DNA of 31,950 nucleotides from Phaeoceros laevis (lineage: Eukaryota; Anthocerotophyta; Anthocerotopsida; Notothyladales). How positions within the stretch are numbered: position 1 is the stretch's first letter; each line of letters opens with the position of its first letter. The notes under the pieces were generated by a model. That model was not told the DNA's origin. It did not search any database and was given only the letters and a program-made list of their open reading frames with translations. Position numbers and translations under genes: made by a program. The stretch covers positions 259,950-291,899 of the forward strand of contig JBNGIQ010009407.1 of the NCBI GenBank assembly GCA_049999765.1. Direction: 5' to 3'. Positions 1-11,719 of this stretch are shown piece by piece.

Positions 1-1060
1 ATATATTAATAATACGATTTAGATTGTAGTTTTGAAATATTTGCGGTGTCGTTGGCAAAAGAGAGCACAATTTGAAGAAGGAAAGCTGAATTGGAAAGAA
101 TACAATATTGGATTGAAATTTTAATATTAATATAGAATAAAAAAATATCTAATTAAATGTGAAAATTTTAGAACAATACATATAAATCTATGATACAAAT
201 TAAATTATGATGACAGACAACTGAAGTGGATGTAGTGAAGGTCATTGGATAAATTGGTTGATATATGGTCAGGTATTGGAGTCGAAGGTTATAAACCATT
301 CGCATGTTAAGGCACATGCTTAGTTGACTTCCGTGCTGTCCACCATAACATCAAGCTACGAGGTCAGATTGCAGGTCGTCGCTTCCTGCCAGAACGCCCA
401 CAAGTCCTCTAAGCTCTTACAGGTTTCTTAGTTCAAGCTACATTGGGCTCTATGTCCGCATCAGGGAATTGTATTTTGTGAGATTCCAATTGAGATGATG
501 GTTGCTCTCTTTCCTCTCCTTCCTCTTCTACATCAGGTTGATCTCAATCAGCATCAGGGCATCTTGTTCCTGACTTGAATACATGTGCCAGCACAAGTTC
601 CATGAGCTCAGATAACAAGTTCTTCACAAGGTTTGTCCTATTCAAATCCAAGGCTCCCCATTCTCATCAAGTTGAGCTCAATTGCTAGGGTGCCTTCACT
701 GCAAAATGGTGCCAAGTTGTGGATTGTTGAAGGCCAGGATGCTACCACTCACGTTCATGCATATGCTTCGTAGCTTGGCCTTTGACAGCATGAGGAATTT
801 TTCTTTTCCCGCGTTTCCACCCATTCCCATGCTCTTCCTACCTCTCATCTTTTGCACCCTTTCCCCCTTAGTTCGAGGCCGCTGGCCAAAGAGGGTATTT
901 CACTGACGGCTCGAGCCCCCCATTCAAGCCCATGGTTTTGGGGTCAGGGTGGCCGGGAGCTAGACCCGGGCAAGTTTGGCGACTCACCCATTCCTTCGTA
1001 GGGAGGTTATTACTCAATTCTCAAAGAGTGCAAGACCTTTCCTGAAAATGGTCTACGGAA
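1..1060. other. gene-free stretch
   Basis: The first 330 bases are AT-rich. The rest is of mixed composition. Open frames here are short, start at non-ATG codons and resemble nothing known to me. No repeat, RNA gene or promoter is recognisable. Confidence 0.5.
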
Positions 1061-1100
1061 GGCAAAATTGAAAAAAAAGCCTCATTGGTTTGGACGGGCA

Positions 1101-1460
1101 ATGAACAGACCCCAAGCCTTCCTGTCTTGCTTGCCCTTTTCCTCCTTTTGTGCTGTTTCATCAATCAATTTGAGAAATGGCAGACTTTTCTCTCTTGACT
1201 TGCTTCATGAGATCTTCAAGCGGGTGTGGAAGCAGACAGCCAAAGACAGGTTGGTGCGCAAGGAGGACACCGAGGACCGCGAACCTGAGCTCTTAAAAGT
1301 GCACTTTCCTTCAAATCTGGCCAACGCTCCCAAGACCTTAGCATTCTGCAGAGACGTAAGACAATACGAGTACCTCAAATCTCGCACAGGTCGGTACACC
1401 CTCCTGATGGATGACGAGCATTGCAAGGTTTCACTCAACGAGGCAGAACTGGTCAACTAA
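1101..1460 (+). CDS. unidentified small ORF (119 aa)
   Basis: An ATG-initiated frame of 119 residues, not recognised. The N-terminal third is hydrophobic and cysteine-containing. From about residue 35 the composition becomes charged and protein-like (HEIFKRVWKQTAKDRLV, later TGRYTLLMDDEHCKVSLNE), which is why it is listed. The frame is open a little upstream of the ATG, so it could also be an exon with an upstream splice acceptor. It lies about 380 bp upstream of lectin copy 1 on the same strand, with no shared function apparent. It may equally be a chance ORF; there is no duplicate of it beside lectin copy 2. Confidence 0.25.
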   Translation: MNRPQAFLSCLPFSSFCAVSSINLRNGRLFSLDLLHEIFKRVWKQTAKDRLVRKEDTEDREPELLKVHFPSNLANAPKTLAFCRDVRQYEYLKSRTGRYTLLMDDEHCKVSLNEAELVN

Positions 1461-1599
1461 ATCTGAGAACTAACATTATCATACTGATAGTCTTGCTGAA
1501 AGAAAACAAAATTTCATGCCGTCATGCTATGATGTTGACCTGGCCGGTTGCAAAATGTTACTACCGTTTCAGGACATCTCCATTTTAAAAATCCCCACA

Positions 1600-2400
1600 G
1601 CACGTATTGAAGCATCTACTCCCATTCCTAAGAAGAATGAAGATGCGGGAGGCTTTCTGTCTTTTGTATGCTGCTCTGTGGTCATGGCCAAAAAGCTCCA
1701 AATTGTCAGGAAGAACATTTCTTAACAGCTTGGTCGTCTTCCCACCGGTAGGCGCAGCAATTCACCCACTTTCCTGTACTCCCAGCACTATGTAACATGA
1801 GTGCAGCTCAGAACGACCAGATGTAGCTCACATTGCGTAAAAATGGCGACTCGAGCTCCGTCCTCCTTCTGCCTGCTGGTGATGGTCATGAGCTTCACTG
1901 CGGTACGGGCCTCCCAGAACTTGCTCGACGGTCAGACACGGGGACCAGGCAAGTTTTTGGTGTCTGAGGATGGGAACTTCACCTTTGGAGTAGATACTTC
2001 TAGTTGCAGGATCGAACTCAATCAATGGATCGAGAGCAAGGAGGACGTCGAGGGCAAGATTGTTTGGTCTTCTTCTCCTCTACTCAGAAAGCCGACCCTG
2101 GGAGACCTGGGCATGTGTGGCATCACACTAGAGCACGGGAATTCTACGCGGCGCCCCTGGGCTGGGTATTCTCTGGGAATCCAATTCAAGACTGAGCGAT
2201 CCGCTAGCAAGTTTGTTCCTATGTGAACTTAAAGTTGAAAGTAACAACAACACTGGTGGATTGGCAACGATAAAGTGTTACAGTAAAGGCGGGGCCGCAC
2301 ATGTAGTTCAATGGAGCAGCAGATGGACACAGCGCTGATGGTTGATGTCCTCATTCTTATTCCTGCCCTTTTGTCATTCATCCATAAAAATGGTGTCCCG
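1600..2400 (+). repeat. tandem segmental duplication, left block, lectin part
   Basis: This stretch is homologous to 4325-5240. Matching landmarks are the leader segment GAAGCATCTACTCCCATTCC (about 1610 and 4338), the bases just before the lectin ATG (GCTCACATTG then ATGGCGAC), the lectin body, and a downstream TTTTGTCATTCAT (about 2370 and 5220). Offset between the copies is about 2.73-2.85 kb. Confidence 0.75.
1843..2226 (+). pseudogene. GNA-like (bulb-type) lectin, copy 1, frameshifted C-terminal part
   Basis: A 127-residue frame from an ATG conserved in copy 2. Residues 1-23 form a secretory signal peptide (hydrophobic LLVMVMSFTAV, then RAS). From residue 27 the protein follows the bulb-lectin pattern: LLDGQTRGPGKFLVSEDGNFTF, then Cys55 and Cys92 at the spacing of the GNA disulfide, and a KIVWSSS strand between them. 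The QxDxNxVxY mannose site is not recognisable, so sugar binding is doubtful. Near 2128-2143 the frame departs from copy 2 because about 8 bases are missing. The expected last strands (an LRGAPG...ILWES pattern) are present at 2141 onward, but in another frame. It is either a pseudogene or a lectin with a new C-terminal tail. No intron is seen. Confidence 0.6.
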
Positions 2401-2711
2401 AATGGGGGAGTATTATACAACGAATGGTAGACAACAGGAAATCCGGATTGAAGGGTTTCGTTGGCTTGTGTTACACATGAGCTGAAATGTGTACCTCACC
2501 ACTCGTAGTCTGTGAGCAGGAAGGATAGATGTCTTGTACAGGTCCTTACAGGACATGGATCATTTGTTTATGAAACCAAATTTACTCATTGCTACTACTA
2601 ATGTAACAACTTTGTGTAACTTAGTTTCTTTTGCTGTGTGCGTGAGCTAGGCTTCTGCACTATGATTCCAAACTATAAAGCGGCGCCTGTTTCACAAAAA
2701 AAAAACAACTT
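2401..2711. other. gene-free stretch
   Basis: Intergenic sequence between lectin copy 1 and the duplicated flank. It contains a short A-tract near 2695. I see no gene or repeat. Confidence 0.4.
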
Positions 2712-2895
2712 TGTGTAACCTTTCAAGACAGACTACACCTGCCAGTAAGCACGTCCCACTGTTGTAGTGGGAGCCCATAAATCTTGCTCTCGTAACTCCA
2801 ATACCTTGGAATCCACAACACATGGTGCCTAGACTACATACATCACGTGCAAGTAAACTATGCCGGAAACCAACCAACGCTGTGCCCTGCGTTTC
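2712..2895. repeat. duplicated flank (left copy)
   Basis: Homologous to 5767-5945. Shared blocks include AGACAGACTACACCTGCCA, the small inverted repeat CCCACTGTTG.AGTGGGA, CTACACTACATACAT-like sequence and TGCCGGAAAC.AAC.AACGCTGTG. In the right-hand copy this lies between the lectin and the 3' end of DAHP synthase, so it links the two halves of the duplicated block. Confidence 0.75.
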
Positions 2896-2908
2896 TTTGC
2901 TTTCTGGC

Positions 2909-3028
2909 CAGCTGGTCAGCTGGTCATCCGGTCATCCGGTCAGCTGGTCAACTAGTCATCCGGTCATCCAGTCAACTGGTCAGCCGGTCAGCCAGTCAGC
3001 TCGTCAGCTCGTCATCTGACCAACTGGT
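2909..3028. repeat. 8-bp minisatellite, 15 units
   Basis: Exactly 120 bases fall into fifteen consecutive 8-bp units, with variants CAGCTGGT, CATCCGGT, CAGCCGGT, CAACTGGT and CAGCTCGT. Most units start CA and end GT, and adjacent units are often identical, as expected from slippage or unequal exchange. The array lies between the duplicated flank and the DAHP synthase remnant and has no counterpart at 5945-6190. Confidence 0.9.
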
Positions 3029-3039
3029 CAGTATTAGTC

Positions 3040-3260
3040 GTCAACATTCTGGACAGTCATTTCCAGATGGACTATGGACTCCGCCAGGAAGCTTCGTGCA
3101 CATCAAGAACGGCACTCTGCAAGTTTCCCAACAGGGACAGATTTAGATCAGAAATGCTGCCCAACAAGAGGGACGTTACTTAACAGTGGCAGGGTTCAGG
3201 AGCTCACCATCTCATCTGGATCCATCTTGTCCCTCACCTATAAATTTCAGGCAGAAAGAG
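3040..3260 (-). pseudogene. DAHP synthase remnant (exon 5, intron 4, edge of exon 4)
   Basis: The sequence matches the intact gene at about 6186-6310 and again at about 6600-6640. On the minus strand the bases at about 3045-3070 still encode the exon 5 segment HLEMT.QNV around the metal-binding glutamate. Next come recognisable copies of the exon 5 start, intron 4 (AGATTTAGATCAGAAATGCTGC against AGATTGAGATCAGAATGCTGC) and then directly the start of exon 4 and its acceptor (GGATCCATCTTGTCCCTCACCT). About 200 bases of exon 4 are missing between them, and no sequence corresponding to exons 1-3 was found. It cannot make enzyme and is the decayed partner of the gene at 6032-8047. Confidence 0.75.
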
Positions 3261-4324
3261 CAAGTAACTCATGTAGCACCTGTAGTCCTCCGGATTTGTT
3301 CCCATTACCTTACAACCGCCTTTAGTCTCGTAAGATTGACATCCTTGAAATCATCAACGAACACCAAGCAACTCAGGTTGTCACACCTTTCTGTTCGAGA
3401 TCACTTGCAAGCAGGAACATACTACAGCTATCAGACAGAGTTCTAAGCTTAGCAGTCACAGGAGGCTGTTTAAGCACATAGCAGGAGTTGGGAAACACAA
3501 ATTCACATGATCCTTCTTCTGAATTCTTGTTAAACGAAGATGTTTCTCAAACTGTAAAATACACAGGAAAACAGGGCTACTGGTGTTTGCAGGGAAGTGC
3601 TTGACGAGCACACTTCCACTACCAGAAAGATTCTGCAAGCATATGGAACTTCAAGGTGAACCCTGCCGTTCTCCAGAGAATATCTTGCTTATTTGTGTTA
3701 AAAAGAAGCAGAAACAAGTTCGATATCAGATATCCAGTAGCCAAGTCCCCAGTGCTTATGGTCTGATCTGGTGCACTCAATGGCGACAACCTGAACGTCA
3801 ATTGCAGCTTACAGGATCTGAAAGGAAGGAGCCCAAGGTTTTGTGGTTTGATTGGTCAACCTAGTTTGAATTTATTATTCTCTATACATGACCATTTAGG
3901 TGAACCTCCACTACCTCTTAAACGTGTGAACCTTCACATCGCCACATCTCCACAAAACCGACCATGACCCAGAATGACCATGACCCAGAGCCGTGCTTCT
4001 TTATTCCGATTCGACACGAAATTTAATCTAAGAAGTCATTCTTTAGGAGGATGAGAGGAAGCTGCCTCATTGTACTTGCTAAACTACTACCGGTAGCCTT
4101 GAGCTGTCTTGCAAGTCATCTGATCAACTGAATCAAGAACCAATCTTATACTTCTGTGTTAGTCATCTGATCAACTGAATGGAACCATATCTTATATCTT
4201 AGTCTTGTGTTGTAAGAGAGGAAGAATGTCTGAATTTCTAGTCTCTTTTGCTTGTGCTGTAAGACCTGGCCGCAAAAACTAACCTGTATATATAAATTCG
4301 CCTAGGCCTGAAGTCAAAAACCCA
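3261..4324. other. gene-free stretch
   Basis: No convincing coding sequence. A short repeat, AGTCATCTGATCAACTGAAT, occurs twice (about 4110 and 4163). ORFs such as the one at 3583-3864 start at non-ATG codons and resemble nothing known to me. Confidence 0.4.
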
Positions 4325-4602
4325 CACAACGTACATGAAGCATCTACTCCCATTCCTAGGAAGAAAGAAGATGTGGAAGGTTACTGACCAGATTCTTGAA
4401 AGCCTGCTTGCAAGTCCCAGCTCCCAAGATGAACATGCTTTTCTGTTGTCACATCGATATCCTGTGATATCGTTTGAAGTGGACGGTCGTGGGAAATTGC
4501 TGTGCCGACTGCTGGTAAGACAACGGTCCGGAGAACATGGTAGACTATTCGTGAACATGACAGAGACGGCATTGCCAAGATGAAGCTCACATTGTGGTAA
4601 GA

Positions 4603-5092
4603 ATGGCGACTGCCTCCTCCCTTAGGCCCTGCCTACTGGTGGTGCTGGTCATGAGCGTCACTGCGGTTGCGGAACAACCCTCCCAGTTGCAAGGCACCGG
4701 TGGCTCTGGTATTGCGGGAAGGTGAGGTACTGGGACCCGGCGAGTACCTGGTGTCTGCCGATGCCATCTACGTCTACGGGCTAGATGGTACCAATTGCGA
4801 GGCATCACTCACTCAATGGAGAGAGGGTGCGAGTGGGAAGCGCATTTGGTCTTCCAGTTCTTCTCTGCTCAGACAGCCGACCGGGCAAGACCGGGGCATG
4901 TGCAAGCTCACATTGGATATTGGCGGAAATCTGGTACTACGCGGCGCCCCCGGGCTGGGCATTCTCTGGGAATCCGGTACGAACTTGGCGGAAATCTACA
5001 GATTGTGGTTCCATTGTGCTCTTCAAGTAAAAAGTAAAATTTTTAGTGGAGCGGCAGAAGTAGACTGCTCCACATACCTGTGGTCTACGTAG
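4603..5092 (+). pseudogene. GNA-like (bulb-type) lectin, copy 2, frameshifted after the signal peptide
   Basis: The ATG at 4603 matches copy 1 and opens a signal peptide (MATASSLRPCLLVVLVMSVT), but this frame stops at a TGA near 4723. The lectin domain continues in the next frame, which is open from 4655 to 5092 but has no ATG of its own at the start. It shows VLGPGEYLVSADAIYVYG, the two disulfide cysteines (NCEASL, MCKLTL), a RIWSSSSS strand and, unlike copy 1, an in-frame GGNLVLRGAPGLGILWESG end strand. One net base change near 4670-4720 would account for the break. The mannose motif QxDxNxVxY is degenerate. It is probably a pseudogene, unless the break is a sequencing error. Confidence 0.6.
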
Positions 5093-5095
5093 TAG

Positions 5096-5175
5096 TAGTA
5101 GTATGGTTATGGTGCTTGCCAATGGGAATTGAACACCCAACACCCCGTCAGGTATTTCAACCGGCGACCGGGCGC
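5096..5175 (-). repeat. SINE-like dispersed repeat with (TAC)n tail, copy 1
   Basis: Read on the minus strand this matches 17692-17785 and 21133-21210: CCGGTCGCCGG, then AA.ACCTGACGGGGTGTT, then GTGTTCAATTCCCAT, then CACCATAA and a (TAC)n tail. GTGTTCAATTCCC resembles a pol III B box. This suggests a tRNA-derived SINE or a piece of one. Confidence 0.45.
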
Positions 5176-5244
5176 CCCCGTCCAGGGAGCCCTGATAATT
5201 CATGTCCTCGTACTCCTCTTTTGTCATTCATGCATAGAATCTTA

Positions 5245-5766
5245 GAATTGGAAGAGTAAGGGAGGAAGGAGTTTTAATACTGTTTTATGATGGTTGACGG
5301 GGTGCTTGCGTTATAATCACCTGTGGCAAATGAAGGGCCACAAAAAAAAAATGTCGAGGGTGGTGGACCGGTGGTTCAGGAAGGGATTCAGGAAGGGAGT
5401 ATCAACTGCGCACGGTGCAACAACCTGCCAGAAATCACGAGTACACAGTTTTCGTTCGCTCGCTCGTGTTGTCCCTAGTGGCCTGTAAGGAGGCAGGGCA
5501 TGTGTTGACTGTATAGAACATCAGTCATTTCGTTGTGCAACCAATCAGCTTTGTAAAATATAACCTTCCAAGTTGAAAAATGTACAATCCACTTAGGCTA
5601 TACAAACGACAATATTTGAGTTTCAGAAAGTGGCAACAAGGCTACCTTCAGTTTATTCTGACACTCTGCGAAGCCACCCCTTTGTGAGGGGTTATCGCTA
5701 CCTGCTTACCCGGTCTAAATATATTCACATGATGACTTGAAAGCAGAGAGGTAGTCTACAGTCTAC
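5245..5766. other. gene-free stretch
   Basis: Intergenic sequence downstream of lectin copy 2. It contains a short A-tract near 5341 and no gene that I can support. Confidence 0.4.
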
Positions 5767-5945
5767 TAAGAAGACAGACTACACCTGCCACTTTCACTTT
5801 CCTAAGCACATCCCACTGTTGCAGTGGGAGGCCATGAATGTTTCTCACTCCACAGCTTCGAATTCCCACGACAAATGCTGCCTACACTACATACATACAA
5901 GTAAATCTGCCGGAAACTAACAAACGCTGTGGCCCGCCCCTGCCC
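5767..5945. repeat. duplicated flank (right copy)
   Basis: Partner of 2712-2895. It ends about 85 bases downstream of the DAHP synthase stop codon and probably holds that gene's 3' untranslated region and terminator. Confidence 0.7.
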
Positions 5946-6031
5946 CTCAGCTTCCACAGTGCAATAGCTTTTTGCCAGTATGCGCCTTCACCTCAAAATT
6001 AATTGCCAAATTTGACCAGCCCAGACCTTGA

Positions 6032-8047
<2,016 letters not shown>

Positions 8048-8700
8048 TGCGCCTCCCTGCAATATGCACCTCAGGTAGGGCAAGGACAAGACCTCTAGCC
8101 TAGCGGGCAAGCGCGGGAAGGCAGCAGCACTAGCAGGAAGAGGAGCAGGAAGAGCTGTAGAAAACGGAGAGGCAGGAGGCAATTGAAGGCAAGGCAATGG
8201 CTGCTGGTCCAGTCAAGGTGCTGTACCGAAGAAAGCGGAGGGGAAGAGGCGAGAAAGCTCACACCGAGGAAGACGGACTGACTGGGGATGAAATAGGCGG
8301 GAGCGGGGTGGAGGAAAGATGAGGGCGGACGGCTCCAATGCTGGAGCGAGAGCGTGGCGGGTACCGACCTACCGCACAATTGGAGAGAGTGAGAATTTTT
8401 GCACCGCAGGACAGCGCAATGCCTGATGCCTCTCTGCCTGTCACAAGGCAGCGGCAATCGGGCAAGCGCCGTGGAACGCAGGCAGGCATACAGAATCACG
8501 CTCCCTCGGAGTCAGTCAGTCACTCACAGAGGAGAGAGGAAGGATGAAAAACTGCTTTGACCATGGTGAAAAAGGGCAATAAATAAGGGTGCGAGGAACT
8601 TTAGGGTCAAATCGTGAAAATTGTCCGGAGGCAGGGAGAGGGAGCATGCACCCATCGCCCTCTTTCACGATCAGAAGACAGCCGCCGGCGTGGCCTTGGT
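8048..8700 (-). promoter_or_regulatory. 5' leader and promoter region of DAHP synthase
   Basis: Unlike the AT-rich flanks this stretch is GC-rich, with purine-rich plus-strand runs (GA-rich 8100-8300), so the sense leader is pyrimidine-rich, as in many plant 5' leaders. No clear TATA box is visible on the minus strand. The long overlapping ORFs here are compositional artefacts without ATG starts. Confidence 0.4.
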
Positions 8701-9258
8701 AAGAGCCACCTTTTTCTTGTGGCACAGTTGAGCGATAGAATATACTTTCTTTTCAATTATATTCTTTACCGCTCTTTCATGTGCTATCGACTTTTATCCT
8801 GCTTTGCCATCTACCATTGCCAACGTATCATCAAATCCACTAACATATTAGTGAATAATATGGTTGTGCCTCTCTTCATTCAACTTCATTGTGTTGGTAA
8901 GACATGTGATTATCACAATATGTAAGGACATGTTTGTATTTTCTTTGACCACGGAGAAGTAAGGACTTCCTTTCTTCCTTTCACTGATACTAAGGACTTC
9001 CTTTGAGTGGCTTTAGAGTGTGTTTCTAAGAGTCTTTAATGTGTGCTTTGTGAGGCATAGGGCTCTAAAAGAAGCCACGGAGAGATTTGTTTATCTATCA
9101 TGCTTGGGTTGAGATTACACTCTAACGCAAAAAAACTATAGGGACATCACGTGTGGCTTCTTTCCTAACAAAACACCGTAAATAAACTTCTTCGTGTTCA
9201 TTGTATGTTTGTGGTACTTTTTAAGAGTAACTGTGGTAAAGACTACGCTGCAAAAAAA
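8701..9258. other. gene-free stretch
   Basis: AT-rich sequence with scattered AAGGACTTCCTTT-like short repeats (8960-9005). No gene is recognised. Confidence 0.4.
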
Positions 9259-9635
9259 CATTGTACATACAACGCAAACTCAAAGTACAAAGTGATGATG
9301 TCCTAGCACAACTCTAAAATGCTTGCGGAGGTTTGTGCTTGGGGCCTAGCATCACTCAATAAAGTCCTTTCAATAAAGTCCTTTGCCTTTGTTTCTTCCT
9401 TCCGTGCGGACAGCTCCTACCTACCTATTGCAAAGTACTTAGATTACATGGTTTGCATTGTACACACAACACAAACACAAAGTACAAAGTGATGATGTTC
9501 TAGCACAACTATAAAATGCTTGCGGAGGTTTGTGCTTACCGCCTAGCATCACTCAATAAAGTCCTTTGCCTTTGTTTCTTCCTTCCGTGCAGACAGCTCC
9601 TACCTACCTATTGCAAAGTACTTAGATTATATGTT
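9259..9635. repeat. 197-bp tandem duplication
   Basis: Unit 1 (9259-9455) and unit 2 (9456-9635) both run from CATTGTACA.ACAAC through CAAAGTACAAAGTGATGATG, TGCTTGCGGAGGTTTGTGCTT and CTCAATAAAGTCCTTTGCC to CAAAGTACTTAGATTA. Unit 1 carries an extra internal copy of CAATAAAGTCCTTT, which accounts for most of its greater length. Confidence 0.9.
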
Positions 9636-9702
9636 TTGTCTTACTATCTATACAGAATGAATGGTTTGTCCTACTTTGCACGGTTTAAATGATTTGCACG
9701 GA

Positions 9703-9852
9703 ATAAAGTTCCTTCCTTCCTCATCAATATGGTGAGTGTTTGGTGAGTTGTTATAAAGTTCCTTCCTTCCTATCAATATGGCGAGTATTTGGGTGAGTTG
9801 TTATAAAGTTCCTTCCTTCCTCATCAATATGGTGAGTATTTGGTGAGTTGTT
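9703..9852. repeat. 50-bp tandem repeat, three units
   Basis: Three consecutive 50-bp units, each starting ATAAAGTTCCTTCCTTCCT, continuing ATCAATATGG.GAGT and ending GTGAGTTGTT. Units differ by only a few bases. Confidence 0.92.
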
Positions 9853-9884
9853 AGTGTCTACCCATTGTCAAAGTTGTTCGTACA

Positions 9885-10010
9885 CAGGGTGGTTTGGTAC
9901 TCACGGTGGTTAGTCGTGAAGTGGTACTCAGGGTGGTTTGTCATGGTTTGTCGTGAAGCGGTACTCAAGGTGGTTTGTCGTGAAGTTGTTGGTACATATG
10001 TGGTTTGTCG
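9885..10010. repeat. imperfect tandem repeat, about 30-bp units
   Basis: Repeated GGTGGTTTGTCGTGAAG followed by GGTACTCA.GG in four imperfect units. Unrelated to the 50-bp array just upstream. Confidence 0.65.
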
Positions 10011-10020
10011 TGCTCGGTAT

Positions 10021-10640
10021 AAGTTGTTTGTCCTCCTGTGCACGGTTTCAGAACTCCATACATAATACCTTGATCATGATCAATGCATGTGGTGAGATGT
10101 GTCACCAATCAGAATTGTTCATTCGCACTTTCAAATTGCTTTGTTGATTGTCAGAATTTGATTTATGTCCCATCCCCTTGAGGCCCTTAAGTGAAAACTC
10201 CTTGGCGCGAAAAAAAAATCATGTCCCATCAATACTAGTGCATTCATGTCTTGAAAATTGTCAAGTTGCTATTGTGCATGTTGTTGTTTGTTCAAATTTA
10301 TCAATTGTTGCATTTATATCATGTCAACTGTCCGAGTTATTGGTGTGCATGTGAAGAAAGCATTGATGCTATATGTCGTACCAATTGTCAACTTGCCAAA
10401 GTGCAAGTGAAAGTTTGTGGTGTGTACATCTCCCCATCTAAGATGGCTCTCGGAATTGATTCCAAGCATATGCATATCTAACCACCTCCGCAAGGGGAGA
10501 GGAAGGCTGGAGTCTACACTTCCGAAGGAGAAGGGAAGGGTGGACTTTTTATTTTGAGCCTTTGATTTTATTTTTTGAGGCATATAGCCTAAACCCGTTA
10601 CACCAAGAGACCCTGGACCAATAGGATTTTTCCTTTTCCA
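10021..10640. other. gene-free stretch
   Basis: TTG/TTGT-rich sequence with short ORFs that show no recognisable protein pattern. Confidence 0.4.
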
Positions 10641-10652
10641 TTTGTTCCGAGA

Positions 10653-11120
10653 GCTCTACCCATACAAAGTCCCATAGCCACAAGTAACCACTTCTCTGCC
10701 TATACAAAGTTTCATAGGCACAAGTAACGACTAACTAGTTCTGAGAAGTAACCACTTCTTTAGCCCTAGAGAATCCCATAGCCACAAGTAACCACTTCAC
10801 GACTAACTAGTTTCGAGAGCACTTCACTAGTGACTAGTTTCCTAGAGCTCTGCCCATACAAAGTCCTCCACGACTAACTAACCGTACAGAGTCCCATAGC
10901 CACAAGTAATCATTCCACGACTAACTAACCTTACAGAGTCCCATAGCCACAAGTAACCACTTCACGACTAACTAACCGTACAGAGTCCCATAGCCGCAAG
11001 TAACCACTCCATGACTAACTAACCATACAAAGTCCCATAGCCACAAGTAACCACTTCAGGACTAACTTCGTGGTTCCATAGCCACAAGTACCCACTTCAC
11101 GATTAACTCTGTGGTGGATA
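10653..11120. repeat. 47-bp tandem array
   Basis: Built on CATACAAAGTCCCATAGCCACAAGTAACCACTTCACGACTAACTAAC-type units (written here as a pattern: A.ACAAAGTCCCATAG, CCACAAGTAACCACTTC, ACGACTAACTAACC). The four units between about 10887 and 11065 keep a 47-bp period. Units before and after are truncated or carry insertions such as GTTTCGAGAG. Confidence 0.85.
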
Positions 11121-11154
11121 TCAACCATTACTTGAGGAGTCGTCACGGCTGAAC

Positions 11155-11570
11155 ACTCCCTACTACTACTACTAACCCCATTTTATCCACGAGGGAGCTG
11201 CTACCTAATCTTTCCTAAAGAGAACCCTTTTTTATCCACAAGGGAGCCGCTACCTAATCTTTCCTAGAGAGAACCCTTTTTTATCGACGAGGGAGCTTCT
11301 TTCTCGACTAACTCCGTGGCGGATATCAGCCGCCACCTAATCTTTCTTGGAGAGAACCCCTTTTCATCCACGAAGGAGCCACTACCTAATCTTTTATAGA
11401 GAGATATACCCCCTACTACTACTACTAACCCCTTTTTATCCACGAGGGAGCTTCTGTCTCACTAACTCCATGGCGGATATTAGCCGCTACCTAATCTTTC
11501 TTAGATAGAACCCCTTTTTATCCACGAAGGAGCCGCTACCTAATCTTTCCTAGAGAGAATCCCACAAGCT
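11155..11570. repeat. about 50-bp array with higher-order structure
   Basis: The basic unit is CTACCTAATCTTTCCTAGAG, then AGAACCC, TTTTTATCCACG and AGGGAGCCG. About six units are present. A longer pattern is superimposed: CTACTACTACTAACCCC recurs at about 11160 and 11405, and GACTAACTCC.TGGCGGATAT recurs at about 11305 and 11462. It follows the 47-bp array directly but differs in sequence. Confidence 0.8.
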
Positions 11571-11629
11571 GTCGAGACCAGACATCATCTACGCCTCCAA
11601 ACTAGTGTCTAGAAATTATGATTACAAGG

Positions 11630-11715
11630 CCGAGGATGACACTGTGGGCCCTTGGGCCCTGCGTGGATTGGACCCGAGACCTCCCAATTAAGAGGTCTAG
11701 GTTCTTACCACAAGG
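11630..11715 (-). repeat. tRNA-derived SINE-like element (head)
   Basis: On the minus strand the order is a pol III A-box-like AGCCTTGTGGTAAGAA, an anticodon-arm-like inverted repeat (GACCTC, loop, GAGGTC) and a B-box-like GGTCTCGGGTCCAATCC, as in heads of plant tRNA-derived SINEs. A tRNA-type acceptor stem does not close, so it is not called a tRNA gene. The body and tail are not delimited. Confidence 0.5.
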
Positions 11716-11719
11716 CTTT

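Larger units (their letters stand above)
4325..5240 (+). repeat. tandem segmental duplication, right block, lectin part
   Basis: Partner of 1600-2400; the landmarks are listed there. The region just upstream of the ATG at 4603 is conserved with copy 1, so both copies carried their own leader when duplicated. Confidence 0.75.

Noticed and set aside
8048-8197. N-terminal extension of DAHP synthase to 8197
   Set aside because: The codon at 8197 is TTG, and the first in-frame ATG after the upstream stop is 8047, in good context and with a normal transit-peptide length.
8095-8725. Several long ORFs on both strands upstream of DAHP synthase
   Set aside because: They follow biased composition (GA/CT tracts), mostly lack a plausible ATG and show no family motif; the region is better read as leader and promoter.
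11630-11715. True tRNA gene on the minus strand
   Set aside because: A- and B-box-like and anticodon-arm-like sequence is present, but no acceptor stem closes and the T arm is degenerate; SINE-like is the better reading.
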